From Nitrospinota bacterium (GTDB lineage: Bacteria; Nitrospinota_A; UBA7883; JACRLM01): a stretch of DNA of 64,000 nucleotides. Of this stretch, positions 24,188-31,364 are shown piece by piece. How positions within the stretch are numbered: the first letter of the stretch is position 1; every line of letters begins with the position of its first letter. Under the pieces are notes generated by a model, which did not search any database, had not been told where the DNA came from, and worked only from the letters and a program-made list of their open reading frames with translations. Location of the stretch: assembly GCA_016208975.1 (NCBI GenBank), contig JACQXA010000003.1:62001-126000 (forward strand), read 5' to 3'. The translations under genes and the position numbers were made by a program.

Positions 24188-26014
24188 ATGCCAATTTCAG
24201 GCTACACCCCAAACCGCGCCCTGGCCAAAATCCTTCAAGGCTCCACCGACAATTGGGACGCGTGGCTCAACCAGAATTTCGACACGCTGGACGCGCCGTC
24301 GCTCATCTACCAGATAACCGCCGCCGAAAATCTCCCGGCGGGCCAGGTGGCCGTTATAAAAGATGACGGATCCGGCGCCAAGAAGGCGTATCTTGCCGCT
24401 TCCGGCGCCGTGACGATGGGCGATCCGCTTGGTGTGGTGAACGAAACCGTCTCTTCGAACAGCCCGGCCAGGCTCACCCTGGCCGGGCGCGTGCAGGACA
24501 ACGGCTGGAATTTCGGCCCGGCGGACAAACACGTTTATCTCTCCGCCTCGGGAACCGTCACCACCGCCCAAACCACCACGAAGCTGGGGTTCGCCCTCTC
24601 GTCATCGGCCATCTTTTTTAATCCGCAAAACCCATCCGGCGGCTCCGGCGGGCAGACCAACACCGTCACCGGCGCCAACGGCGTATCCAACACCGGCAAT
24701 AACGTGGACGCGGTCATCTCCCCTGTTTACGGCGCCACCGCCAACACCGTTTGTCAGGGTAACGACTCGCGCCTGCACAACCAGAACACCGATTTGGGAA
24801 CCTCCGCCGCCTCGTTCGAAATCAATTACACCGGTAACAGCGCCCGTCTGCTCACCACGGGATTAACAGCCAACCGGGATTTCACGTTTCCAGACGGCCC
24901 CACAAAACTTGTGGGGGAATCCGTTTCCGCCAGCATCACCGCGGCGCACACTTTTGCCCCGGCTACGGCGCAGGCGCCTTTTGCGTTAGGCGCCAACGCC
25001 CAGGGGCAACTTGTAACGGGATTGAACGCCGACAAGCTGGACGGGCAGGACGCCTCGGCCTTCGCCGCCTCAACGCACAATCATGACGCTTCATATTCCG
25101 TGTTGAGCCACAATCACACCGGGACTTACGAGCCCGCCAATGCCAACATACAATCTCACATCACCGAAACCGCAAATCCGCACAGCGTCACCGCTTCGCA
25201 GGTTGGAAACGCCACAGCCCAGTGGAACGCGGACAAGATTCAGGGCGTGTCCGTGGTCTCCACAGCGCCGTCCGACGGGCAGGTTTTAAAGTACGTCTCA
25301 GCCAACTCCCGCTACGAACCGGCCACCGTTTCCGGCGGCGGAGGCGGTTCATCATCGGGTTTTGGCGCCTTCGCAAGGCTTGTAATAAAGAACAACGCCA
25401 CCGCGCCGAACAGCAAGGTGGACATCACCGCCGACGCCATCACCCTCGAAGACTCCGCCGGCGCGGAAGTGAAAATGCGGGCTGTCAGCCTCACCGTGGA
25501 CATCACCGTTACCGGAGCCAATGGGCTGGACACGGGCGCCGAGTCAGCCAGCGCGTGGTATTACCTGTGGGCCATTTCCAACGGAACCGCCGTGGCCGGG
25601 CTTTTCTCCATTTCAGGCTCCACGCCATCAATGCCCTCCGGTTATACCTACAAACGCCTGTTGGGGGCCGCGCGCAACAACGCCTCGTCCAACTTCCTTG
25701 GGTTCAGGCAGGGCGGAAACAACTATTACTACAACACCCCGGTGACCGACTTGAGCGCCGGTACCGCCACCACATTCACCACCGTTACCCCCACTTTGCC
25801 TCCAATGTCGGTGGCGGCGAGGTTCACGCTGGACGGCGGAACCAATAACTTTTCATTCTCGCTGGACGGCTCCAACGCCTCGGCCTATGCCTATGGCATC
25901 AACCGCGCATATCAGGAGCTTCCCCTCAACGACGCGGGCCAGTTCTATTACAAACGGGACGCGGGCTCCGGCGGCATGACCATATACACAATGGGGGCCG
26001 CGCTGAACCTGTGA
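24188..26014 (+). CDS. Tail fibre protein
   Basis: 608 residues, Asn/Thr/Ser/Gly rich. The N-terminal part carries an attachment domain, then fibre phrases such as LNADKLDGQDASAFA, HNHDASYSVLSHNHTGTY, NPHSVTASQVGNATAQWNADKIQG, found in trimeric phage fibres. A GGGGGSSSG linker near residue 385 precedes a C-terminal receptor-binding-like beta domain ending GGMTIYTMGAALNL. It starts 3 nt after the hub stop. No chaperone gene follows. It presumably decides host contact. Confidence 0.8.
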   Translation: MPISGYTPNRALAKILQGSTDNWDAWLNQNFDTLDAPSLIYQITAAENLPAGQVAVIKDDGSGAKKAYLAASGAVTMGDPLGVVNETVSSNSPARLTLAGRVQDNGWNFGPADKHVYLSASGTVTTAQTTTKLGFALSSSAIFFNPQNPSGGSGGQTNTVTGANGVSNTGNNVDAVISPVYGATANTVCQGNDSRLHNQNTDLGTSAASFEINYTGNSARLLTTGLTANRDFTFPDGPTKLVGESVSASITAAHTFAPATAQAPFALGANAQGQLVTGLNADKLDGQDASAFAASTHNHDASYSVLSHNHTGTYEPANANIQSHITETANPHSVTASQVGNATAQWNADKIQGVSVVSTAPSDGQVLKYVSANSRYEPATVSGGGGGSSSGFGAFARLVIKNNATAPNSKVDITADAITLEDSAGAEVKMRAVSLTVDITVTGANGLDTGAESASAWYYLWAISNGTAVAGLFSISGSTPSMPSGYTYKRLLGAARNNASSNFLGFRQGGNNYYYNTPVTDLSAGTATTFTTVTPTLPPMSVAARFTLDGGTNNFSFSLDGSNASAYAYGINRAYQELPLNDAGQFYYKRDAGSGGMTIYTMGAALNL

Positions 26015-26478
26015 GAGGGATGAAAACAAACAGCGAGGGTTTGGCGCTGATCATGGATAGCGAAGGTTTTAGAGCCGATTGGTATCTTTGTCCAGCTGGC
26101 AAACCTACCATCGGTTTCGGGCATACAGGCCCGTTGCCCGAGGGATTTAACGCGCCCCTTTCGCAGGATCAGGCCGAGCGGCTGTTAAGGCTGGACCTGG
26201 CGGCGTTCGAAAAAGCCGTGTCTGAGCTGGTGAAAGTACAACTCACCGCAAACCGGTTTTCCGCGCTGGTGTCGTTCGTTTACAACGTTGGGGTTCAAAG
26301 CTTCAGGAAGTCCGCCCTTCTCCGGCGCTTGAACGCCCTCGATTACGCCCTGGCCGCCGAAGAGTTCAAACGATGGGTGAAGGCCCGGGGAAAACCCCTG
26401 CCCGGTCTCGTAAAACGGCGTTTGGCGGAACGCGAACTTTTTTTAAAGGAGGATACAGATGAGTTTTTTCCCGCATGA
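26011..26478 (+). CDS. Phage lysozyme (GH24 endolysin)
   Basis: 155 residues (152 from ATG 26020). The catalytic triad is E18-x8-C27-x5-T33 in SEGFRADWYLCPAGKPTIGFGHT, the E-C-T variant of the usual E-D-T. FSALVSFVYNVG and LPGLVKRRLAERELF are family landmarks. No signal peptide or signal-anchor, so release would need a holin. The GTG at 26011 overlaps the fibre stop; the ATG at 26020 has AGAGG close by. It hydrolyses peptidoglycan and opens the lysis cassette. Confidence 0.88.
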   Translation: MRGMKTNSEGLALIMDSEGFRADWYLCPAGKPTIGFGHTGPLPEGFNAPLSQDQAERLLRLDLAAFEKAVSELVKVQLTANRFSALVSFVYNVGVQSFRKSALLRRLNALDYALAAEEFKRWVKARGKPLPGLVKRRLAERELFLKEDTDEFFPA

Positions 26479-26716
26479 CAAACGGCCCGCGGCCCTGGGG
26501 GCGCTGGCGCTTTTCGGGCTGGCCGCCGCCCCGATCATTTCGCTTGCTGGTTGTGGAGGCGCGTCACTCCATGCAGGCGTATCCGGCTCCCGCTCCGTAA
26601 AGATAATGACGGTGGTGGAAGCCCACGGCATGAGCGACCCGGAAGAGGCTGGGGCGTTGGCCCGCAAGTTCATTAATACCGCGCCAGCTTTTCCGGAGGT
26701 CTCGGAAAATGAGTGA
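26459..26716 (+). CDS. Small lipoprotein of the lysis cassette
   Basis: 85 residues. After a charged start (MSFFPHDKRPA) comes a hydrophobic segment ending in the lipobox LAGC (C32), then a 50-residue mature part. It overlaps the lysozyme gene and is overlapped by the next ORF. In phages a small lipoprotein here is often the outer-membrane spanin; that is inference. Confidence 0.55.
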   Translation: MSFFPHDKRPAALGALALFGLAAAPIISLAGCGGASLHAGVSGSRSVKIMTVVEAHGMSDPEEAGALARKFINTAPAFPEVSENE

Positions 26717-26816
26717 GGTTATTGCGAACACGGCCCGGGTTGCGCTTTTTGTGGTTGCGCTTTTTGTGGGCGCCATCCTTCTGGGCTTGGCCACCCTTGC
26801 GGAAGGAGGCAGGTGA
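26709..26816 (+). CDS. 35-residue single-span membrane miniprotein
   Basis: The frame from ATG 26709 encodes one hydrophobic helix (VALFVVALFVGAILLGLATLA) flanked by short polar ends. GGAGG lies 10 nt upstream, inside the preceding gene, and its own 3' end contains GGAGG for the next gene. Possibly an i-spanin or holin fragment; too short to classify. Confidence 0.5.
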   Translation: MSEVIANTARVALFVVALFVGAILLGLATLAEGGR

Positions 26817-26817
26817 A

Positions 26818-27234
26818 ATGAGGATCGTATTGATTTTGGCTACTGCCCTGTCGTTCACGGCTTGCGGCAACTTCAACACCACCAACACCACATCCACAAG
26901 CCAGAGCGGGAACGTAACATCCTCCCAAACCGGCCAGACGGAATCTTCATCGTCACTATCGCTGGAAGTGGCGGTAACCCCGGCTGTGGTGGATAGCGCC
27001 ACCGGGGAAATAATCGCGCCGTCGCAATGGACGGTATTCATCATGGACTCCATGAATTTGCCGGAGATCGTGTACCAGATCACCGTGACAAAACCGGATG
27101 GGGCCACACTGGATTCAGAACGTATTTACGGCTCTTCCTGGTCATTCGCTCCGGACCTTTTGGGCTCTTACGTCATAGAGGCATGGGATCAGAATGGCCG
27201 CTCGGCGCGGCTTGTGATGTCCAGGGACAGCTGA
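26818..27234 (+). CDS. Lipoprotein of the lysis region
   Basis: 138 residues from ATG 26818, with GGAGG about 11 nt upstream. A signal peptide ends in the lipobox FTAC (C16), followed by a Ser/Thr/Asn-rich linker (SQSGNVTSSQTGQTESSSS) and a beta domain (VFIMDSMNLPEIVYQITVTKPDG...). The fold suggests an Ig-like extracytoplasmic domain. Could be a superinfection or surface-modifying (moron) lipoprotein rather than a lysis factor; its role is unknown. Confidence 0.6.
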   Translation: MRIVLILATALSFTACGNFNTTNTTSTSQSGNVTSSQTGQTESSSSLSLEVAVTPAVVDSATGEIIAPSQWTVFIMDSMNLPEIVYQITVTKPDGATLDSERIYGSSWSFAPDLLGSYVIEAWDQNGRSARLVMSRDS

Positions 27235-27235
27235 C

Positions 27236-27364
27236 GTGAAACCCGAACAAGAAGCCGGAGCCGATGGCAAAAAGGAGCCACGCCCCTTAACCATCTGGGT
27301 TGCGCGGTTTTGGTGGCGATTCCCGGCGATATTTTCAAACACTCGTAAGAAGGAGGAAAAATGA
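27236..27364 (+). CDS. 42-residue basic ORF, translationally coupled
   Basis: GTG at 27236 opens a short frame rich in Lys/Arg/Trp (ITIWVARFWWRFPA-like centre) whose TGA overlaps the ATG of the next gene (ATGA). Weak ribosome site. It may only serve to couple translation of the downstream holin-like gene. Confidence 0.35.
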   Translation: MKPEQEAGADGKKEPRPLTIWVARFWWRFPAIFSNTRKKEEK

Positions 27365-27627
27365 CACAGATTTTAGGCGTTATCAGGTTTCTTTTCGAGC
27401 TTCGCGGCGCGATGGCCGGGTATAAAACCTACATAGCCTCTGCGGCGGGCATATTGGCGGCCACGGCGGCGTTCCTTACCGGCGATGTTACGCCATTTCT
27501 GGAAGGGGGCATTACCGGCACGGAATTTATCACTAAATCCCTGCCGGACTACATCACCACGGTCACCGGATTTTTCGCCGTTGGCGCATTGAGGGTTGGA
27601 ATGGAATCCTCGCCCACGAAACGATAA
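27361..27627 (+). CDS. Holin-like small membrane protein
   Basis: 88 residues with two hydrophobic segments (TYIASAAGILAATAAFLTG, ITTVTGFFAVGALRVGM) joined by a short loop. The AGYKTYI...FLTGDVTP start resembles small phage membrane proteins near holins. The ribosome site AAGGAGG is strong. It is the last gene of the module; a GC hairpin follows. Confidence 0.6.
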   Translation: MTQILGVIRFLFELRGAMAGYKTYIASAAGILAATAAFLTGDVTPFLEGGITGTEFITKSLPDYITTVTGFFAVGALRVGMESSPTKR

Positions 27628-27635
27628 ATTTCCAG

Positions 27636-27666
27636 GCCGGGCGCTTGTTTCGTTACATCGCCCGGC
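27636..27666 (+). terminator. Hairpin at the right end of the phage-like module
   Basis: GCCGGGCG (27636-27643) pairs with CGCCCGGC (27659-27666) over a 15-nt loop. No T-tract follows, so it would be Rho-assisted or an RNA 3'-end stabiliser. It marks the end of the module. Confidence 0.4.
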
Positions 27667-27760
27667 GATTATAAAACAGCGCGATTATTGTTGAGAAAGG
27701 GTTGATAATCAGGTAATTTATATCAACTTACACTCAATTAGAATAAATTCCACATTCATC

Positions 27761-30169
27761 ATGGGGCAAAAACAGATGTGGCATGCCTTAATATTGCTGA
27801 TATTTTCACTGGTGGCGGTTTGCCCGGCGCTGTCCGAGGCTTCCCGCGACCCTGAAACAGAGATAAAGCTGGAAGGCCTGGATGGGACCGCCTCTATCAA
27901 TCCTGATAGCGTCGTCAGTGATAAAGAAGGCCCTCGGGAAATTAGCCCTCAATTCGCGGTACCGCCCGCTTTGCGCTCCAGGGTGGATTTCTGGAAGAAG
28001 ATATACTCCATATACACCACCCGCCAGGTGGTCATCCACGACAATGACGACCTGAACATAATTTATGAAGTGGTGGATCTGGACGCCCATCCCAAGCGGT
28101 ACGTTATAGAGCGCAAGCGCCGCATCGTATCCATCCTAAACAGACTGGCCGGCAACAAGGGCAACGCGATTACGTCCGAAGAGGAGGCCATAGCCGCCAA
28201 GTTCGGCCACATCCCTGGTAACAGGAAATTCTCCGATGCGGCTGAGGGCGTTCGGCTACAGCTTGGCCAGGCGGACCGGTTCAAGAAAGGGCTGGAGCGG
28301 TCGGGAAAATACATCAACTATATCCGTGAAGTGTTCCGCGCCTATGGCCTTCCCGAAGAGTTGTCCGCCCTGCCCCACGTGGAATCATCGTTCAACTACA
28401 AAGCATATTCCAGCGTTGGCGCGGCGGGTATCTGGCAGTTCATGAGGTACACCGGGCGGCTATTCATGCGGGTTGATTACACCGTGGATGAACGGCGGGA
28501 TCCCATAGCCGCAACCGAGGCGGCGGCGCGGCTGTTGCGCATCAACTATAACGAGCTCCAGTCCTGGCCGCTGGCCATCACCGCCTATAACCATGGGCTC
28601 AACGGAATGAAAAACGCCAAGCGGCTTCATGGCGACGACATGGCGGAGATCATCAATAACTATAAAAGCAAGTCTTTCGGGTTCGCCTCAAAAAACTTTT
28701 ACTCCGAGTTCATGGCGGCTATGGAAGTTTCGCGGGACTATAAAAAATACTTCGAAGCGGTGGAGTTCGAACCGGAATACAGGTTCCGCGAGGTGGTGCT
28801 TACGAAAAGCGTCGCCCCCTCAACTGTGGCGGCGGCGCTGAAAATCCCGGTGGAGACCCTTAAAGAGCACAACCTTTCTTTGAGGCCGGTAGTCTGGACC
28901 GGCAAGCGACCCATTCCCGCGGGATACCGTCTCCGGGCGCCTGTCACCACTAACATGGATACGCTTATCAGGACCAACGTGGCGATGGCCTCGGATGAAC
29001 GCAGGCCCGCGCCGTCCCTTGCCTCCGCCCGGCTCATGAACAAACCATCGTCCAAAAGGGTTGAATATATAACTCACATTGCCAGAAAAGGCGAAACGTT
29101 GCGCTCCATCGCCGCAACCTATGGAACCACGGTGGCCGCTTTGAAAAAAGCCAACCGTTTACGGTCGCTAAAGGTTCGGAGGGGAATGAAGCTCAGGGTG
29201 CCTGAGACCTTGTATGAAACCATCGAGGTGGCGTCGCTGGATAATCGGCTACCAGCGCCAGTAACGGTGAAGCAGGCCGTGGTGAATGATATTAAACAGG
29301 TTGCGCTCCCTTCCTCTCCGCTCGAAGGGGCCGCGGTAAAAGCCGCCGTGGCGGATGAAGCGCAGGAGCAGGAGTCCCCCGATTTCCATTACGTTAAACG
29401 TGGCGAGACACTTTTCGCCATCAGCAAGAAATACGGTTTGACCGTGGCGCAGATATCCTCGCTAAACGGCCTTTCCAAAAAAGCCCGCATCCACCCAGGG
29501 CAAAAACTGATCCTGGACGGCGGCGAGGTTGAAGACTCAACCAGCGACATGGGGACACAAGTGGCCTCCCTTTCTCCGGTGGTTCCGGCTCCTGTCGCGT
29601 CGAGGAATGCTTCCGATGATCTGGCATCCATCGAGCCGGACCAAAAAAGTTTCGCCAAAAACTATATGGAACCCATCATCACGCAGGATGGAGCGGCGTT
29701 CACGATAAACGGCAAAACCTTGAAAGTGCGGCCCCAGGATTTCTCCGTAAGGGTGATAAATTCCGGCGTAGGTCTGGTGAAGATAAAAAGCGAAGAGACC
29801 CTGGGGCATTACGCCGACTGGCTCAACGTAAGCCGCAGGCAGATACTGCGGCTCAACGGCAGGAGCGCCGCCAAATCGTTCCGCATCGGCGGTTCGGTGA
29901 AAGTGCCTCTCAACAAGGTGTCCCGGGATAAATTTGAGCGCAAGCGGATGGAATATCACATGGGGATCATCGAGGATTTCTTCAGCGATTTCCGGGTGGA
30001 TGGGGAGAAGGTCGTAACTGTTGGCAGGGGACAGACGATTTGGGATATCGTCTCTTCCGAACCTAACGAACCGCCCCTGTGGCTTGTGAGGCTTTATAAC
30101 AACAACTCGAAAATAGAGAGCCTCAGACCCAACGACACCATAGCCATACCATTGGTTGTCAGGAAATAA
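27761..30169 (+). CDS. MltD-like lytic transglycosylase with LysM repeats
   Basis: Periplasmic enzyme cutting peptidoglycan glycan strands. 802 residues. A signal peptide (about 1-28) ends PALSEAS. The SLT domain (about 195-310) has the catalytic Glu in PHVESSFN, then AGIWQFM and AITAYNHGLNGM. LysM domains follow: ITHIARKGETLRSIAATYG (about 435), HYVKRGETLFAISKKYGL (about 545), a third degenerate one (about 665), and a C-terminal VGRGQTIWDIVS (about 750). It starts 130 bp after the phage-like module but is host-type in architecture. A strong terminator follows. Confidence 0.88.
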   Translation: MGQKQMWHALILLIFSLVAVCPALSEASRDPETEIKLEGLDGTASINPDSVVSDKEGPREISPQFAVPPALRSRVDFWKKIYSIYTTRQVVIHDNDDLNIIYEVVDLDAHPKRYVIERKRRIVSILNRLAGNKGNAITSEEEAIAAKFGHIPGNRKFSDAAEGVRLQLGQADRFKKGLERSGKYINYIREVFRAYGLPEELSALPHVESSFNYKAYSSVGAAGIWQFMRYTGRLFMRVDYTVDERRDPIAATEAAARLLRINYNELQSWPLAITAYNHGLNGMKNAKRLHGDDMAEIINNYKSKSFGFASKNFYSEFMAAMEVSRDYKKYFEAVEFEPEYRFREVVLTKSVAPSTVAAALKIPVETLKEHNLSLRPVVWTGKRPIPAGYRLRAPVTTNMDTLIRTNVAMASDERRPAPSLASARLMNKPSSKRVEYITHIARKGETLRSIAATYGTTVAALKKANRLRSLKVRRGMKLRVPETLYETIEVASLDNRLPAPVTVKQAVVNDIKQVALPSSPLEGAAVKAAVADEAQEQESPDFHYVKRGETLFAISKKYGLTVAQISSLNGLSKKARIHPGQKLILDGGEVEDSTSDMGTQVASLSPVVPAPVASRNASDDLASIEPDQKSFAKNYMEPIITQDGAAFTINGKTLKVRPQDFSVRVINSGVGLVKIKSEETLGHYADWLNVSRRQILRLNGRSAAKSFRIGGSVKVPLNKVSRDKFERKRMEYHMGIIEDFFSDFRVDGEKVVTVGRGQTIWDIVSSEPNEPPLWLVRLYNNNSKIESLRPNDTIAIPLVVRK

Positions 30170-30182
30170 CCTTTTAACGCAA

Positions 30183-30228
30183 AACGCCCTGGTAGAGCCC
30201 TTATCGGGATCCCTTCCAGGGCGTTTTT
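30183..30228 (+). terminator. Rho-independent terminator after the lytic transglycosylase
   Basis: ACGCCCTGG (about 30184-30192) pairs with CCAGGGCGT (30216-30224), followed by TTTTT. AAAA lies upstream, so it could also work for transcripts arriving from the right. Confidence 0.85.
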
Positions 30229-30258
30229 AAATCGCGCTAAAACTTCGGCTGGCCGGAT

Positions 30259-30423
30259 TTATTCCTCCACCCTGCTGAACTGGGCTTTGGTCACTCCGCA
30301 ATCCGGGCAAACCCAGTCATCCGGCACATCCTCAAATGAAGTGCCGGGGGCTATTCCGCTCTCCGGATCGCCCACTTCGGGATCATAAATGTAACCGCAA
30401 ACGTCACAAACGTATTTAGCCAT
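30259..30423 (-). CDS. Rubredoxin
   Basis: A 54-residue one-iron electron carrier. The two knuckles are C6-x2-C9-G and C39-P-D-C42-G, with the usual aromatic [13 protein letters not shown] core. GAGGAG lies 7 nt before the ATG at 30423. It is the last gene of a three-gene minus-strand set with a ferritin-like half-bundle protein and a four-span membrane protein, and probably passes electrons to the former. Cytoplasmic. Confidence 0.95.
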   Translation of the reverse strand: MAKYVCDVCGYIYDPEVGDPESGIAPGTSFEDVPDDWVCPDCGVTKAQFSRVEE

Positions 30424-30548
30424 CAGCCACTCCTCAGGAAATGGTTATAAATCCACCGGTGGCGGTTTTAGCCCCGAATCAGAATCCATCCGGCGCCCAC
30501 CGGCTATCCACATCACATGGCCCGCAAGAAGAAACATTGCCTTTTAGC

Positions 30549-30797
30549 TTAAGAGGCTTTCCTGCCTGTCAGCGCCTGCTCCAGCTTTGCCTGAAGGTCC
30601 GCCAGCAGGCGCTCCAGCGTATCTCTATGCGAAAGTTCCTGTTTGGCCAGGAACAGGAACATCTCCTTGGAAGCCTGGTCCTCATACTTGGCCGCCAGGT
30701 CCACGTAAAACTCATAGGCGGAAAGTTCTTTGGGTATGGCAATAACCAGCGCTTCTATCTTGGCCTTGAGCTCATTAATAAGTTTCTTGTCAGACAT
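30549..30797 (-). CDS. Ferritin-like (rubrerythrin-type) half-bundle protein
   Basis: 82 residues forming two helices. E24 in KELSAYEFY and E54-x2-H57 in KQELSH match one half of the diiron site of the rubrerythrin/ferritin-like family (E-x29-E-x2-H). A full rubrerythrin domain has two such halves, so this protein would need to dimerise to build the iron site. With the separate rubredoxin 126 nt downstream, the pair resembles a rubrerythrin split into parts; likely role peroxide reduction or iron handling (inference). ATG at 30797; a CAGGGAGAT site is upstream. Confidence 0.75.
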   Translation of the reverse strand: MSDKKLINELKAKIEALVIAIPKELSAYEFYVDLAAKYEDQASKEMFLFLAKQELSHRDTLERLLADLQAKLEQALTGRKAS

Positions 30798-30837
30798 TCC
30801 AGCAATCTCCCTGCGGCATTTCTTTCGCTTGTGAGCT

Positions 30838-31257
30838 TCAGTTCAAGAATTTACTGCCCAAATGGCCCAGGTATGTGGCCGCGGCGGTGGCCGCATAAAG
30901 GGAAACAAGATAAACCCATTTCCCCGCCGTCTCCTCCAGCATGATCTCCGGCCATATCAGCCTCGCCACGACCATGGCCAGGGAGATGGTGAGGAAGAAC
31001 AGGCCAAACCCGATCTTGTGGTCGAATATTCGGGTGCGCCGGCCCTTGAACCTGGTTTTCCAGTCATACACACCAGATAAATATGTGGGCGGAATCCCGA
31101 GGAGGCCGAAAACAACGCAATAGAACGCCGCTGTTTCAAAGCTCCTGTCGCCCGTTAAAACGAAGGCGGTAAGAAGAACCGAGGCCACCGGAAAAAGCCC
31201 ATTGGTAAAATGGCTACCAATGTGATGAATATGTATGGGCGCTTTTTTCAAGTTCAC
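30838..31257 (-). CDS. Four-span inner-membrane protein (DUF2231-like)
   Basis: 139 residues with four hydrophobic helices (VASVLLTAFVL, AAFYCVVFGLLGIPPTYLSG, KIGFGLFFLTISLAMVVARLI, WVYLVSLYAATAAATYLG). The N-terminus has HIHHIGSHFTNGLFP and the second loop ends DHKIG; paired histidines in helices suggest haem b or quinone contact, as in the DUF2231/cytochrome-b561-like group. It is the first gene of the minus-strand set with the ferritin-like protein and rubredoxin, so a membrane electron donor is likely (inference). Confidence 0.65.
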   Translation of the reverse strand: MNLKKAPIHIHHIGSHFTNGLFPVASVLLTAFVLTGDRSFETAAFYCVVFGLLGIPPTYLSGVYDWKTRFKGRRTRIFDHKIGFGLFFLTISLAMVVARLIWPEIMLEETAGKWVYLVSLYAATAAATYLGHLGSKFLN

Positions 31258-31364
31258 GGCCGCTCTCCCATCCTTTGGAATAATCCTAACCCACAGGAGA
31301 GGCGTAAAGCAACGCTCTTTTAGGCAGGCTTTAACCGCTGTTCAGCCGCGCGGTAAACTGATTA

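Noticed and set aside
27661-27760. Attachment site or Mu right end next to the module
   Set aside because: No direct repeat with the left border and no Mu-type end repeats could be found by eye.
30549-30797. Encapsulated-ferritin (EncFtn) reading of the half-bundle protein
   Set aside because: The E-x29-E-x2-H spacing also fits ordinary short rubrerythrin-type proteins and there is no encapsulin gene or cargo tail nearby.
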